A DNA stretch of 42,276 nucleotides, taken from NCBI GenBank assembly GCA_024281015.1, contig JAMXLL010000183.1:1-42276 (forward strand). Direction: 5' to 3'. A program made the translations under genes and the position numbers. This document shows, piece after piece, positions 27,607 through 36,368 of the stretch; within the stretch, counting starts at the first letter, position 1; the number at the start of each line of letters is the position of its first letter. The notes beneath the pieces were generated by a model. The model had not been told where the DNA came from. It searched no databases and saw only the letters and a list, made by a program, of their open reading frames with translations. Source of the stretch: Candidatus Binataceae bacterium (lineage in GTDB: Bacteria; Desulfobacterota; Binatia; Binatales; Binataceae).

Positions 27607-28350
27607 TCAAGGGTGAGCGCCGGTGTTGGGGGCGCCCTTCACAACTGGTGAGCCATTCTCGATTGCGGGGGGCTCTGCAGAGGCGCCCAACAGCGAGAGC
27701 GCTTCGATAACTTCGGGTCGCTGCTCGGCGAACGGGTTCGCACGCAAGAACTCGCGGTAAGCGGCGATCGCTGCCCGCTGATCTCCCATTTGAGCCAGCG
27801 TCCGGGCGGCGGCAATCTGGGCACGCGCCTTTTGAGGGCCGTTCAACTGAGAGGCATTGAGGTACGCCGCGTGGGCGGCCTGGTAGTTACCGAGATCCTC
27901 GCTCGCTACCCCGAGTTGCACCAGCGCCATTTGCCTGAACATACCGTTGGGGCCTTCGGCGAGATAATTCCGAATGGTGTCACTTGCTTTAGCGGGCTGG
28001 TTCTGGGCCAGATACGTGTTCGCCAAGTAGAACTCAGCAAGGCGGCCAAGTCTGCTGCCGGCCTTGTGTCGAGCTAACTTGCTGAAGCCCTTTTCCGCGG
28101 CTCGGTAGTCTTTATCGCTTAGCGAATTGATTGCACGGTAGAACTGCTCAGATGCGATGCGTTGCCGGTGCTGTGAGTACAGAGAAAAAGCCAAGATTAT
28201 GGCGATTACAACGAACGAGACTGCTGCGGCGATAATGACACGACCGAGGTTGCGCGCGACCCATTCGCCGAGCCAATCGACGGTTGTGACAAATTCGTCA
28301 GGCTGCCGAAGCGTTTTGCGCGAAACCTTTCTGTACGAGGGGACCGCCAT
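27607..28350 (-). CDS. YfgM/TPR_21-like membrane-anchored tetratricopeptide protein
   Basis: A 247-residue protein with a short cytoplasmic N-terminus (SRKTLRQPDEFVTTVDW), one membrane helix (VIIAAAVSFVVIAIILAFSL, about 38-57) and a periplasmic TPR domain (YRAAEKGFSKLARHKAG, LGRLAEFYLANTYLAQNQPA, NYQAAHAAYLNAS, DQRAAIAAYREFL). The RQPDEF element before the helix and this layout are those of YfgM, the SecYEG-associated chaperone-like partner, and its relatives in other phyla. The tail is Pro/Asn-rich. It is probably in one transcription unit with the genes upstream on the minus strand, although 71 bases separate it from the bifunctional-nuclease gene. Identity as a true YfgM orthologue is uncertain. 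Confidence 0.75.
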   Translation of the reverse strand: MAVPSYRKVSRKTLRQPDEFVTTVDWLGEWVARNLGRVIIAAAVSFVVIAIILAFSLYSQHRQRIASEQFYRAINSLSDKDYRAAEKGFSKLARHKAGSRLGRLAEFYLANTYLAQNQPAKASDTIRNYLAEGPNGMFRQMALVQLGVASEDLGNYQAAHAAYLNASQLNGPQKARAQIAAARTLAQMGDQRAAIAAYREFLRANPFAEQRPEVIEALSLLGASAEPPAIENGSPVVKGAPNTGAHP

Positions 28351-28421
28351 AAACGGCTAAGTTCCGGCCGCGAGAAGGCTGGCTTCAGATTATGCGAGCG
28401 ACGACAGGTGCTCGCCGCGAG

Positions 28422-28958
28422 TTACATCTTGTACTTGAAATCCTCCGGCGACATCTTCTCCAGGATTTCAGACCATTTATCTCGTGACACTCCCGCGAGG
28501 TTCTGATCCGCTGCACTCACTGCTTGCTCGGCGGACTCGCGCAGTTCACTCGAACTTTCAAGCACCGCCTTGGCTACATAGATCGGTGATTTGGTACGCA
28601 GCGCGATGGATATTGCGTCGCTTGGCCGTGAGTCGATCTGGACCGCCGCACCTTCGCGGGTTCTCACTTCGATGCGGGCGTAATAGGTGTTCTCACGTAA
28701 TTCGGTAATCTCGACGGCTTCCACAGTAGCCCCGAGGTCGCCCAACAGATTACGCATCAGGTCGTGGGTCATCGGCCGTGCCGGCCGAATTCCCTCCAAT
28801 TCCGTCGCCATCGAGGCAGCTTCCAAAGGACCGATCCAGATGGGCAAGTTAAGTTTGTTGTCCGGATCCTTGAGCACTACGATCGGCATCTTGGTGGTCG
28901 GGTCGAGCGTGAGTCCTCCGACCATCATCAGGATAAAATCTTCCTTGGGACCCGCCAT
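28422..28958 (-). CDS. Bifunctional nuclease family protein (DUF151/BFN)
   Basis: A 178-residue protein of the BFN domain family, some members of which show DNase and RNase activity. The diagnostic blocks are PIVVLKDPDNKLNLPIWIGP near residues 25-44, a middle TELEGIRPARPMTHDLM, and DSRPSDAISIALRTKSPIYV near 109-128. The start is ATG 28958 with AGAGAAG upstream; the frame is open further upstream to 29276 but that part does not look like protein of this family. Many relatives have a UVR or C-terminal acidic extension; here the tail (LEKMSPEDFKYKM) is short. It lies between the VWA gene and the YfgM-like gene, on the same strand. Confidence 0.9.
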   Translation of the reverse strand: MAGPKEDFILMMVGGLTLDPTTKMPIVVLKDPDNKLNLPIWIGPLEAASMATELEGIRPARPMTHDLMRNLLGDLGATVEAVEITELRENTYYARIEVRTREGAAVQIDSRPSDAISIALRTKSPIYVAKAVLESSSELRESAEQAVSAADQNLAGVSRDKWSEILEKMSPEDFKYKM

Positions 28959-29092
28959 AAAGCTTCTCTTGTAGGCTAACCTTTGCGCGCCGCCAAGCAT
29001 CGCGGAAACGCTCTCTGTCCTCTTTTGTATCTTGGACGAAACGGCAGCCAGCGTCAACTTGACGGCCTTAAAAGGCACGCTAATCAGCCATC

Positions 29093-30505
29093 TCAGCGCG
29101 GCACTAACTGATCGATGACCCGATAGAGTTGATTGAGGTTGCGGCACTCCTCCACCAGGTCGCAATGAACCGCGTAGCGCTCCATCTCGCTGTCGCCAAA
29201 TCCCCACGTGTTGCGGCTCTCCGGGTTGAGCCAAATTATACGACGAGCGCGCTGGCCAATCTCGCGCAGCGCCCAATCGTGTGGCAGATTGTAGTTGTTT
29301 CGCGCGTCGCCGAGAACGATAACCGTGGTCCGTTTGTTGACTGCGCCGAGGTGGTCGGACACAAAGTTACGAAATGACCGCCCGAAATCGGAATGCGCGT
29401 ATACGTTGATGATATCACCCTTAAGCGCAACGTCCAGCGCATGTTTGACATCGTGAGTGCGAAAATGCTCGGTTACTTCGCCGATCTCGGAGACGAACAC
29501 GAAACTGCGCACCCGTGAATACAAATCCTGCAACGAGTACACAAACTGCAACATGAACCGCGAGGCATTGCGCACTGAGTCGGAGACATCGCACATAATC
29601 AAAATTTGCGGTTTCTCGCGCTTGCGCTTGTCGAATTTCAGGTGAAACGGGACTCCCCCGTACTTCAAATTTTGACGCAGTGTGCGCTTGATGTCGAAGC
29701 GGCCCTTCTTCATGCGCTTGCGGCGGACGGCAATGATGTTCTTGAGCCGCTGGGCCAGCCGGGTTACCGCCTCCCGCATCTTCTCCAACTCTTCATCGCT
29801 CAAATAATAGAAGCTTTTGTCCGCGAGCTGATTCATCCGCGCTTCCTCGCGTGACTTCAGGTCGCGCTTCTCGCGTTCCTGCCGCACGTACTTACGGATG
29901 ATATCGTCGAGCATCTTGAGCCGCCGATCGAGATACTCCTCCATTTTGGCGCGCAAGGCCGAGCCTAAATCGAGCTTGGAGAGTTGTTCTCGCAGCTCCT
30001 TGATTTCCTGTTCGAGCTTATCGAAGCCAAGCGCACGCGCCAGAGCGCGCGCAAAGTAATTCTCTTCAATAGTGCGCTGAATACCCTGCATCCTGATTGC
30101 GCGAGCCGCCGCGCGCATCATCTGTTCAAGCTGGCCATCGCGATTTTGCAGTAACTGCTTCGCCAAGTCTGACAGTTCGTCGCCATGCTCCTTGAGCAGC
30201 TTATCCATCTGATCGAGAAAGTTCTGGAACTCCTCATCAGACATCGAAAGCGCGTCCTGTACCGCCTTGCTGGCACCCTTAATAATCTCGCCCAAGCCGG
30301 TGAAGTAGACGTCGAACAGTTCTTCAAAGACCGGCAACTCGCTGGCCCGCTTGATCATCGTGGTCCGCAAGGCAGACCGGAACAAATCGCGTTCTGCTAG
30401 CCCAGTCACATCCGAGGCCTTGACTGCATCAAGGGTCTCGGCCATCGAGACTCGGACGCCGTTCTGCCGCAATAGGTTGGCGAATTCGACCAGCTTGTCA
30501 TCCAT
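29093..30505 (-). CDS. VWA domain protein, CoxE/YehP type, partner of MoxR ATPase
   Basis: A 470-residue cytoplasmic protein. The N-terminal ~80 residues and a long charged helical region (about 85-265, rich in Glu, Lys and Leu) precede a von Willebrand A domain. The MIDAS motif is CDVSDS (D306, S308, S310), followed by VLGDARNNYNLPHDW and IIWLNPESRNTWGFGDSEM. This organisation is that of CoxE-like proteins, which act with a MoxR ATPase in inserting metal or assembling enzymes such as CO dehydrogenase. No cox or other client gene is nearby. The MoxR gene is immediately upstream on the same strand with 93 bases between, and the two should be cotranscribed. Confidence 0.92.
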   Translation of the reverse strand: MDDKLVEFANLLRQNGVRVSMAETLDAVKASDVTGLAERDLFRSALRTTMIKRASELPVFEELFDVYFTGLGEIIKGASKAVQDALSMSDEEFQNFLDQMDKLLKEHGDELSDLAKQLLQNRDGQLEQMMRAAARAIRMQGIQRTIEENYFARALARALGFDKLEQEIKELREQLSKLDLGSALRAKMEEYLDRRLKMLDDIIRKYVRQEREKRDLKSREEARMNQLADKSFYYLSDEELEKMREAVTRLAQRLKNIIAVRRKRMKKGRFDIKRTLRQNLKYGGVPFHLKFDKRKREKPQILIMCDVSDSVRNASRFMLQFVYSLQDLYSRVRSFVFVSEIGEVTEHFRTHDVKHALDVALKGDIINVYAHSDFGRSFRNFVSDHLGAVNKRTTVIVLGDARNNYNLPHDWALREIGQRARRIIWLNPESRNTWGFGDSEMERYAVHCDLVEECRNLNQLYRVIDQLVPR

Positions 30506-30598
30506 AAACTTACCGCCATTGATGCCGCCCGCGGGGGCGCGGTGCGGCTGCTGCCATGCCAGGTCCGGGCAGTGTAGAGACCGCCTGGAAAGACCGTT

Positions 30599-31585
30599 CT
30601 AATTGAGCATGTCTTTATCAGAGCGGGACGTTGACGCTGGAGCGGCTCCGGTTTCAGTGCCGCCCCGGCGGGCGCGCACGCGCCGCATGTATTCTTTCAA
30701 TTCTTCCTGGGCTTTGCGGACATCACCCTCATACTTGACGATGGTGTCAAGCGTCTCGTCGACCAGCGCGTTGTCGAGGCTCTGAACATTGAGGAGGGTC
30801 AGAGCCTTAACCCAATCAAGCGTCTCGCTGATACCGGGAGTTTTCTTCAAATCGAGCTTGCGCAACGACTGAACAACGTTAATAACTTCCTGGCTAAGTT
30901 GGTCGGCGGCTTCCGGCACCTTCAACTTGATGATTGCCAGTTCCTGCTCCTTGTTCGGGAAGTCGATGTAAAGATGAAGGCATCTGCGCTTGAGCGCGTC
31001 GGACATCTCGCGCGCATTGTTTGAGGTAAGCACCACTAACGGAATCTGCTTCGCCTTGAAGGTGCCGATCTCAGGCACAGTCACCTGAAAATCAGATAGT
31101 AGCTCCAACAGAAATGCTTCAAATTCCGCGTCAGCTTTGTCGATTTCGTCAATCAAGAGCACGATGGGATCGGATGAGGTAATCGCCCGCATCAACGGCC
31201 GGGGCAAAACGAAACGCTCGGAGAAGAACACCTCGTCTTCCGCAGCGATGCGCTCGACGGCCTGCGCCAAACCCTGCGCGCCGACCAGCACCTCACTGAT
31301 CTTATCTTTGAGGATCTGGGTGTAGAGCAGTTGCTTGGCGTATTCCCATTCGTAAAGTGCCTTGCCCTCGTCGAGACCTTCATAGCATTGCAGCCGAATC
31401 AGCTGATGGCCCACAGAAGCGGCCAAGACCTTGCCCAGATCGGTTTTGCCGACACCCGCCGGCCCTTCGACCAGGATTGGCTTGTGCATTGCGCTGGCGA
31501 GATAAACCACCGTCGCGATACGGCGGCTGGCGATATAACGTTGCTCACTGAAGCGGGCGACGACGTCGTCGATCGATGAAAACAT
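30599..31585 (-). CDS. MoxR family AAA+ ATPase
   Basis: A 328-residue AAA+ ATPase that probably works as a chaperone with the VWA protein downstream. Walker A is GPAGVGKT (41-48), Walker B LLIDEIDKAD (about 143-152), sensor 1 is in VVLTSNNAREM, and RRCLHLYIDFPNKEQE holds the arginine finger region. The segment RLQCYEGLDEGKALYEWEYA is characteristic of the APE2220/CoxD-like branch of MoxR proteins. The start is ATG 31585 with a strong GAGGAGG site just upstream; a longer TTG start at 31630 is unlikely. The 174-base gap to the next gene holds nothing I can name. Confidence 0.94.
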   Translation of the reverse strand: MFSSIDDVVARFSEQRYIASRRIATVVYLASAMHKPILVEGPAGVGKTDLGKVLAASVGHQLIRLQCYEGLDEGKALYEWEYAKQLLYTQILKDKISEVLVGAQGLAQAVERIAAEDEVFFSERFVLPRPLMRAITSSDPIVLLIDEIDKADAEFEAFLLELLSDFQVTVPEIGTFKAKQIPLVVLTSNNAREMSDALKRRCLHLYIDFPNKEQELAIIKLKVPEAADQLSQEVINVVQSLRKLDLKKTPGISETLDWVKALTLLNVQSLDNALVDETLDTIVKYEGDVRKAQEELKEYMRRVRARRGGTETGAAPASTSRSDKDMLN

Positions 31586-31759
31586 TAAGCCTCCTCGTTT
31601 GCTGCGGCTGGCGCACCCCCTGCCGCGCAACCCTAGTTCCTTATCATGCTAACCTTTGGAAGACCAGCAATTGCGGCGCGTATTTCCGCACCTCTGCGCT
31701 CCCCAGCCCATCCGCGCTTCCCAGGGCTCAGGTCGAGGTGGAACAAATTGCTGACAGCG

Positions 31760-32971
31760 TTAGATGTGCAATTCCTCCGTGACCAGCTGACCGCGGTCGA
31801 AGCGCTCACGCGATAAGGCAGAGGCATCAAACCGCTGGTATTTGCCTTCGGCAATCAATTCGGCCAGAGCCTGGCCAGCGCCATATGATTGCATCACGCC
31901 GCGCCCACTGAACGAATGGGCCTCGAAAATGCGGGGCGCCGCCCGCCCGATTATTGCGCTACGGTCCGGACTGACCTCATATAGTCCGGCCCATCCCGTG
32001 ATATGGCGTAACCGTTCGCAGCAGCTTATCCGCGCGAACATGCGCGGCCAAATCTCGTTAACAAAGAACGGCTCTCCATCGTAGTGGAAATGATGACCGG
32101 GCGGCGTGTCGGCGGGTGAATAACCGGCAAGAATATGTGCGCCCTCGTTGTGAAAATACAGGCCCGAGGAATCGACGATCATTCCATATGCAGCGAAATT
32201 GGTGGCGCGGTTGTCGATAAGGCAAAGCTGGCGCCGCACGGGCTCACTGAAATTCCGCAATCCAAATAATTTCAGGGCGTTGTCAGACCATGCGCCCGTG
32301 GTCACCGCTACCGTAGCGCCGCGCAGTTCAAACAGGGCCCCGGCCTGGGGTTCCCCCGGTGCATCTTCGGTCATTAGCCTGACGAGTCCTTCGTCTGTGA
32401 GCGTCTCGGATGCCTGCCAGCATTCCAGTCTCACCTCGTCGGAATCCACCGCTGCCGCATGCACATAAACGCGGTCAATATATGAAGCACCGGCTTGTCG
32501 GGATCGGGACCGATAATGTTCCTTAAGTAGATTGGGGTTGATGAGGCCGTCCTGAGCGGAAAACGTTGCGCCGGCGACTCCCTCGAGCTTGTCGATTTCT
32601 GGCACGCGTGCATGGATTGCGGAGGAGGTCAGCACCTCAATGGGCTGTCCGAGAGAACGCTGCAATTCCAGGTGCTCACAGGCTCCCGCCCAGGTGCGAT
32701 CGTCGTATAGCCAAAGGTAGCCTTTTTGACGGAACGCAACTTCATCACGCACCGAGCAGTAATAAGCGATCGAGGCCCGGCAGAGCGTAATGTTGACCGG
32801 CTGCCACCAGGTGGCACGCACCCCTCCGGCATTCTTTTCACTGGAGCTGAGACGGCCGCTTAAGTCTACATCCACCACAGCCACTTTCAGGCCTCGCGTG
32901 GCGAGCGCCATGGCGGCGGAACTGCCGATAATGCCACCTCCAACGAGGATCACGTCGTAACGTTGCGGCAC
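31760..32971 (-). CDS. FAD-dependent oxidoreductase, DAO (glycine/D-amino acid oxidase) family
   Basis: A flavoprotein of about 403 residues. The dinucleotide-binding motif is VILVGGGIIGSSAAMALATR at its N-terminus, ending with the acidic VVDVD. The GAWSDNALKLFG block, VRRQLCLIDNR and GWAGLYEVSPDRSAIIGRA are typical of the DAO family (sarcosine/dimethylglycine/proline dehydrogenase group). HSFSGRGVMQSYGAGQALAE closes the FAD site. The substrate, a secondary or tertiary amine, is unknown. I place the start at GTG 32971, seven bases after a TATAAT box, which suggests a leaderless message. It is divergent from the NRDE gene. Confidence 0.88.
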   Translation of the reverse strand: MPQRYDVILVGGGIIGSSAAMALATRGLKVAVVDVDLSGRLSSSEKNAGGVRATWWQPVNITLCRASIAYYCSVRDEVAFRQKGYLWLYDDRTWAGACEHLELQRSLGQPIEVLTSSAIHARVPEIDKLEGVAGATFSAQDGLINPNLLKEHYRSRSRQAGASYIDRVYVHAAAVDSDEVRLECWQASETLTDEGLVRLMTEDAPGEPQAGALFELRGATVAVTTGAWSDNALKLFGLRNFSEPVRRQLCLIDNRATNFAAYGMIVDSSGLYFHNEGAHILAGYSPADTPPGHHFHYDGEPFFVNEIWPRMFARISCCERLRHITGWAGLYEVSPDRSAIIGRAAPRIFEAHSFSGRGVMQSYGAGQALAELIAEGKYQRFDASALSRERFDRGQLVTEELHI

Positions 32972-32977
32972 GTGGTG

Positions 32978-32986
32978 ATTATACCA
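32978..32986 (-). promoter_or_regulatory. Extended -10 promoter, apparently giving a leaderless message
   Basis: The minus strand reads TGGTATAAT here, a perfect -10 with the TG extension. The G of GTG 32971 is the seventh base after the hexamer, where transcription normally begins. No ribosome site fits between. No convincing -35 is visible, as is common for extended -10 promoters. Confidence 0.6.
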
Positions 32987-33041
32987 GATGCGGCAGGGCA
33001 AGCTCTTGTATGTTGACCGCCCCTTTTGCCAATTTCGACTT

Positions 33042-33815
33042 ATGTGCACGCTCGCAATCTATTTCAAAGCCTTCGCGGACTACCCCGTGGTCGTAGCCGC
33101 TAATCGCGATGAATACCTGGCGCGCCCCGCCCTGCCCCCAACTACGCTGTCCGAAGCGCCACATATTGTCGGCGGCAAGGATTTACGGGCCAGCGGTACA
33201 TGGCTCGGAATCAACGAGTACGGGCTGGTCGCGGGACTGCTGAACCGGCGCAACGGCGCTTCGGAAAATAACCCCAATCTGCGATCGCGCGGCCTGCTCT
33301 GTCTGGATGCCCTGCGCTGCGCCACTGCAAATGACGCCGCCCAGTTCGTGGCAAACCAGAGCGGCCGCGACTACAACCCCTTCAATCTGCTAATCGCTTC
33401 GCGCGACGGCGCATGTGTAGCTTACAACCGCTGGAGCCAGATCGAAGTTGTAAACCTGATGCCTGGTGTCCATCTGTTGACCAATCTCGACCTCGACGAC
33501 TTTGAGTGCCCGCGGATCAGCCGCTCGCGCAAACACTTCGAAGAATTGGGGTTGCGTACTGATTTCGCCAGCAACCCGGTTGAACGCCGCGAAGAATTGC
33601 ATCGGCTGCTGGCCGACCATTCGACCCAACTCGATCCGCGTTCGGGGCGGCCCAATTCCCTGTGCCTGCACCTGGGAGACTATGGCACGCGCTCGTCGAG
33701 CCTTATCTTTATGGGCAGGGAGCCCGAAACTCTTTTGCATTTCTTCGCTGCGGGCCCACCGTGCAGCGCCTCGTATGAGCCGGCGATCGTGCCACGCATG
33801 AAGGTGCGAACCTGA
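33042..33815 (+). CDS. NRDE family protein (TANGO2-like)
   Basis: A 257-residue protein of the NRDE/TANGO2 family, whose eukaryotic members have been linked to lipid and haem handling; the bacterial function is unsettled. It begins MCTLAIYF, with the near-terminal cysteine of the family, then VVVAANRDEYLARP (NRDE at 21-24), DLRASGTWLGINEYGLVAGL and a middle FNLLIASRDGACV. The end SSSLIFMGREPETLLHFFAAGPP is also conserved. The start ATG 33042 matches family starts; the frame upstream is open but not protein-like. There is no ribosome site, so, like its divergent neighbour, it may be read from a very short leader. Confidence 0.88.
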   Translation: MCTLAIYFKAFADYPVVVAANRDEYLARPALPPTTLSEAPHIVGGKDLRASGTWLGINEYGLVAGLLNRRNGASENNPNLRSRGLLCLDALRCATANDAAQFVANQSGRDYNPFNLLIASRDGACVAYNRWSQIEVVNLMPGVHLLTNLDLDDFECPRISRSRKHFEELGLRTDFASNPVERREELHRLLADHSTQLDPRSGRPNSLCLHLGDYGTRSSSLIFMGREPETLLHFFAAGPPCSASYEPAIVPRMKVRT

Positions 33816-33834
33816 TTCTATAGAGGACGCGCAT

Positions 33835-35028
33835 ATGGCCGAACAAAGAGACGTTCCGCTCGTAACGTCGGGGCCGTCGGACCCGGTTGCTCTGGCCGTG
33901 GAGTTGACGCAGTTGATTACGGACCATGCTGACGAGACCGAAGGCTCGCGCCGTCTTGCCGCGGCCGTGGTCGAGGCATTGCGTTCAGCGCGGCTGTTCA
34001 CCATGGGTCTCCCGGCCTCACTCGGCGGTAGCGAAACCCCGCTCCCAACCGCATTACGCGCCATCGAACAAATAGCCTACGCTGATGGCTCGACGGGCTG
34101 GAACGTGATGATCGCATTCGATACCGGGATATGGGCTGGTTTTCTCCGCGCTCAGCAACCTCGTGAACTTATCTCGTCGATTCGGAAACCGATTCTGGCG
34201 GGCAGTCTCTTTCCTCCTGGCCGCCTGAGCCGTGCCGCCGGTGGTTACCGCCTGAGCGGGCAGTGGCGTTTCGGCAGCGGTTGCCAGCAAGCCAACGTGT
34301 TTATCGCCGGCGCCATTCTTTGTAACGACAGCTCGCCGGTGATGATGGTAAATGGCTTGCCTGAAATGCATCAGATCGTGATACCGGCCGCTGATGTAAC
34401 CATCGTCGACACGTGGCACGTGACAGGATTGCGCGGTACGGGGAGCCATGATTTCGCGGTCGAGAACCTGCTGGTACCCGAAGGCATGGTGCAACCGTTT
34501 GAGCTCGCGACACCGCTGGAGCCTGGTCCGCTTTACGCGTTAGGGATGATCCCGACCTTCGCCGCGGTCAAAACCGCCGTCGCCCTGGGTATCGCCCGTC
34601 ATGCGATCCACGCTTTCAAAGACCTCGCGCTTGCTAAGACTCCAATTGGGCAGACCAGCTTGCTACGAGAACGGGCTGCGGTTCAAGCTGACCTCGCGCG
34701 GGCAGAGGCTTGCGTGCACTCGGCCCGAGCCTTCTTGCATCAGGTAGTTGGCGAACTCTGGGCTGGCGCCGTGGAGGGTAAGCCGCCAACTATGGAACAG
34801 CGCGCATGGTTGCGGCTGGCTGCGGTCGACGGTGTGCAACGGGCAATCCAGGCAGTAGACCTGATGTACAATGCGGCGGCCGCCAGCGCTATTTTCAACG
34901 CAAGCCAGCTAGAGCGCTGCTTCCGCGATATCCATGTCGTCCCGGCTCATATCACCGTACAGACCAATACCTATGAAGTTGCCGGGCGCGTCTTTCTGAA
35001 CTTGCCGCCAGGAACACCAGCTTTTTAG
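33835..35028 (+). CDS. Acyl-CoA dehydrogenase-fold flavoprotein (HsaA/DszC-like)
   Basis: A 397-residue protein of the acyl-CoA dehydrogenase superfamily, branch close to flavin-dependent monooxygenases such as HsaA and DszC. The start RLAAAVVEALRSARLFTMGL and PASLGGSE, the middle GYRLSGQWRFGSGCQQANVF, and TWHVTGLRGTGSHDF are typical of that branch. The C-terminal helices (AAVDGVQRAIQAVDLMYNAA, FRDIHVVPAHITVQTNTYE) bear the H-x-x-A-H element. Members either oxidise acyl-CoA or use reduced flavin and oxygen to hydroxylate aromatics, and sequence alone does not decide. It begins 19 bases after the NRDE stop. A classical acyl-CoA dehydrogenase follows after 30 bases, so the two are probably cotranscribed. 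Confidence 0.88.
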   Translation: MAEQRDVPLVTSGPSDPVALAVELTQLITDHADETEGSRRLAAAVVEALRSARLFTMGLPASLGGSETPLPTALRAIEQIAYADGSTGWNVMIAFDTGIWAGFLRAQQPRELISSIRKPILAGSLFPPGRLSRAAGGYRLSGQWRFGSGCQQANVFIAGAILCNDSSPVMMVNGLPEMHQIVIPAADVTIVDTWHVTGLRGTGSHDFAVENLLVPEGMVQPFELATPLEPGPLYALGMIPTFAAVKTAVALGIARHAIHAFKDLALAKTPIGQTSLLRERAAVQADLARAEACVHSARAFLHQVVGELWAGAVEGKPPTMEQRAWLRLAAVDGVQRAIQAVDLMYNAAAASAIFNASQLERCFRDIHVVPAHITVQTNTYEVAGRVFLNLPPGTPAF

Positions 35029-35058
35029 GATCCGGTTGAACCACGGAGATACGAGCCA

Positions 35059-36243
35059 ATGGATTTCAGATTCAGCGAAGAGGACGAAAAATTTCGCAGC
35101 GAGTTCCGTCAATGGCTCGACGCCAATCTAGCCGGCGAACAGCGTAAAAACCCTTTCGCGCTCGAGTTTTTTGCCAACGAGGAGGGTGAGGAATGGGAGA
35201 AGCGCCTTGCCTGGCACAAGAAGATGCACGCCGCCGGATGGATTGCAATTCAATATCCCAGGCAGTACGGCGGTCGCGGCGCCAGCATCACCCGGCAATA
35301 TCTTTACGACGAGGAGCTGAATCGCGCCGGCGCTCCGCAACTGGTCAACAGCCAGGGCATCGGGTTGGTTGGGCCCACGCTGATGCATTGGGGTACCGAA
35401 GAGCAGTGCCGCCGCTATTTGCCGAAGATGCTCGCCGCAGACGAAATCTGGTGCCAGGGATATTCGGAGCCCGGTGCGGGCTCCGACCTCGCGTCGCTTC
35501 AGACCCGTGCGGTCGAAGAGGGCGACTATTTCGTGGTAAACGGACAAAAGGTATGGACCTCGGACGCTCATCACGCCGACATGTGCTTTTTGCTCGTCCG
35601 CACCGATGCGACTGCTCCCAAGCACAAGGGCATAAGCTATCTATTAGTCGACATGCATAGCCCGGGAGTCAACGTACGGCCGTTGGTGCAGATGACCGGT
35701 GACCGCGGTTTTAATGAGGTTTTCTTCGAAGACGTTCGCGTTCCAAAGAAGAACCTGGTAGGCGAAAAGAACAATGGCTGGCTGGTAGCGTTGACCTCTC
35801 TAATGTATGAACGGCGCGCGCGCGAGATGATGCCGATCGTACATGAACTTGCTGCACTGGCGCGGCTCGTCGCCCGCAATGGGTCAAACGCATGGGATGA
35901 CAGTCGCGTGCGCCAAATAGTAGCGCAATTTGCCTGCGACGCACGGGCAATTCGCCTGGTTGGTTTGCGCCAATTCACCCGGCAGCTCAAGGGCTTACCG
36001 CCCGGCCCGGAAAGTTCGATCCAGAAACTCGCCTATTCCGAACTCAACCTGCGTATCCAGAAGTTTGCGATGGAATTGTTGGGCTCCTATGGTCAACTGG
36101 CATACCAGGCGCCGTTCGCGATCGATGATGGCAAATGGTCATACCGGATGCTCGCCGCCCGCGGCATGATAATCGGGGCCGGTACGAGTGAAATTCAGCG
36201 CAACGTGATCGGAGAGCGCGTTCTAGGGCTGCCCAAAGGCTGA
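35059..36243 (+). CDS. Acyl-CoA dehydrogenase
   Basis: A 394-residue acyl-CoA dehydrogenase of the type common in large catabolic gene sets of actinobacteria and soil lineages. It begins MDFRFSEEDEKFRSEFRQWL. Substrate- and FAD-binding blocks are QYPRQYGGRGASITRQ, GYSEPGAGSDLASLQT and VVNGQKVWTSDAHHADM. The C-terminus has SSIQKLAYSELNLRIQKFAM and GTSEIQRNVIGERVLGLP, where the TSEIQ segment closes over the FAD. It is translated from ATG 35059, with GGAG upstream near 35045. The substrate cannot be read from sequence; pairing with the preceding flavoprotein suggests a dedicated pathway or heteromer. Confidence 0.94.
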   Translation: MDFRFSEEDEKFRSEFRQWLDANLAGEQRKNPFALEFFANEEGEEWEKRLAWHKKMHAAGWIAIQYPRQYGGRGASITRQYLYDEELNRAGAPQLVNSQGIGLVGPTLMHWGTEEQCRRYLPKMLAADEIWCQGYSEPGAGSDLASLQTRAVEEGDYFVVNGQKVWTSDAHHADMCFLLVRTDATAPKHKGISYLLVDMHSPGVNVRPLVQMTGDRGFNEVFFEDVRVPKKNLVGEKNNGWLVALTSLMYERRAREMMPIVHELAALARLVARNGSNAWDDSRVRQIVAQFACDARAIRLVGLRQFTRQLKGLPPGPESSIQKLAYSELNLRIQKFAMELLGSYGQLAYQAPFAIDDGKWSYRMLAARGMIIGAGTSEIQRNVIGERVLGLPKG

Positions 36244-36301
36244 GTTGGGCGCAAGCGCGATGCAGGGACGCGCCGCTCGAGACCGCCGCACAACCAGATC
36301 G

Positions 36302-36329
36302 TTGACCCGGCGAGACCGTTTGTTACGCT
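36302..36329 (+). promoter_or_regulatory. Possible promoter of the lipoprotein gene
   Basis: TTGACC (36302-36307) followed after 16 bases by TACGCT (36324-36329), 40 bases before ATG 36369. The -35 is good and the -10 weak. Confidence 0.25.
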
Positions 36330-36368
36330 TAATGATGGGTGGGGAAAACTCGATCATGGGAGTTTTCC

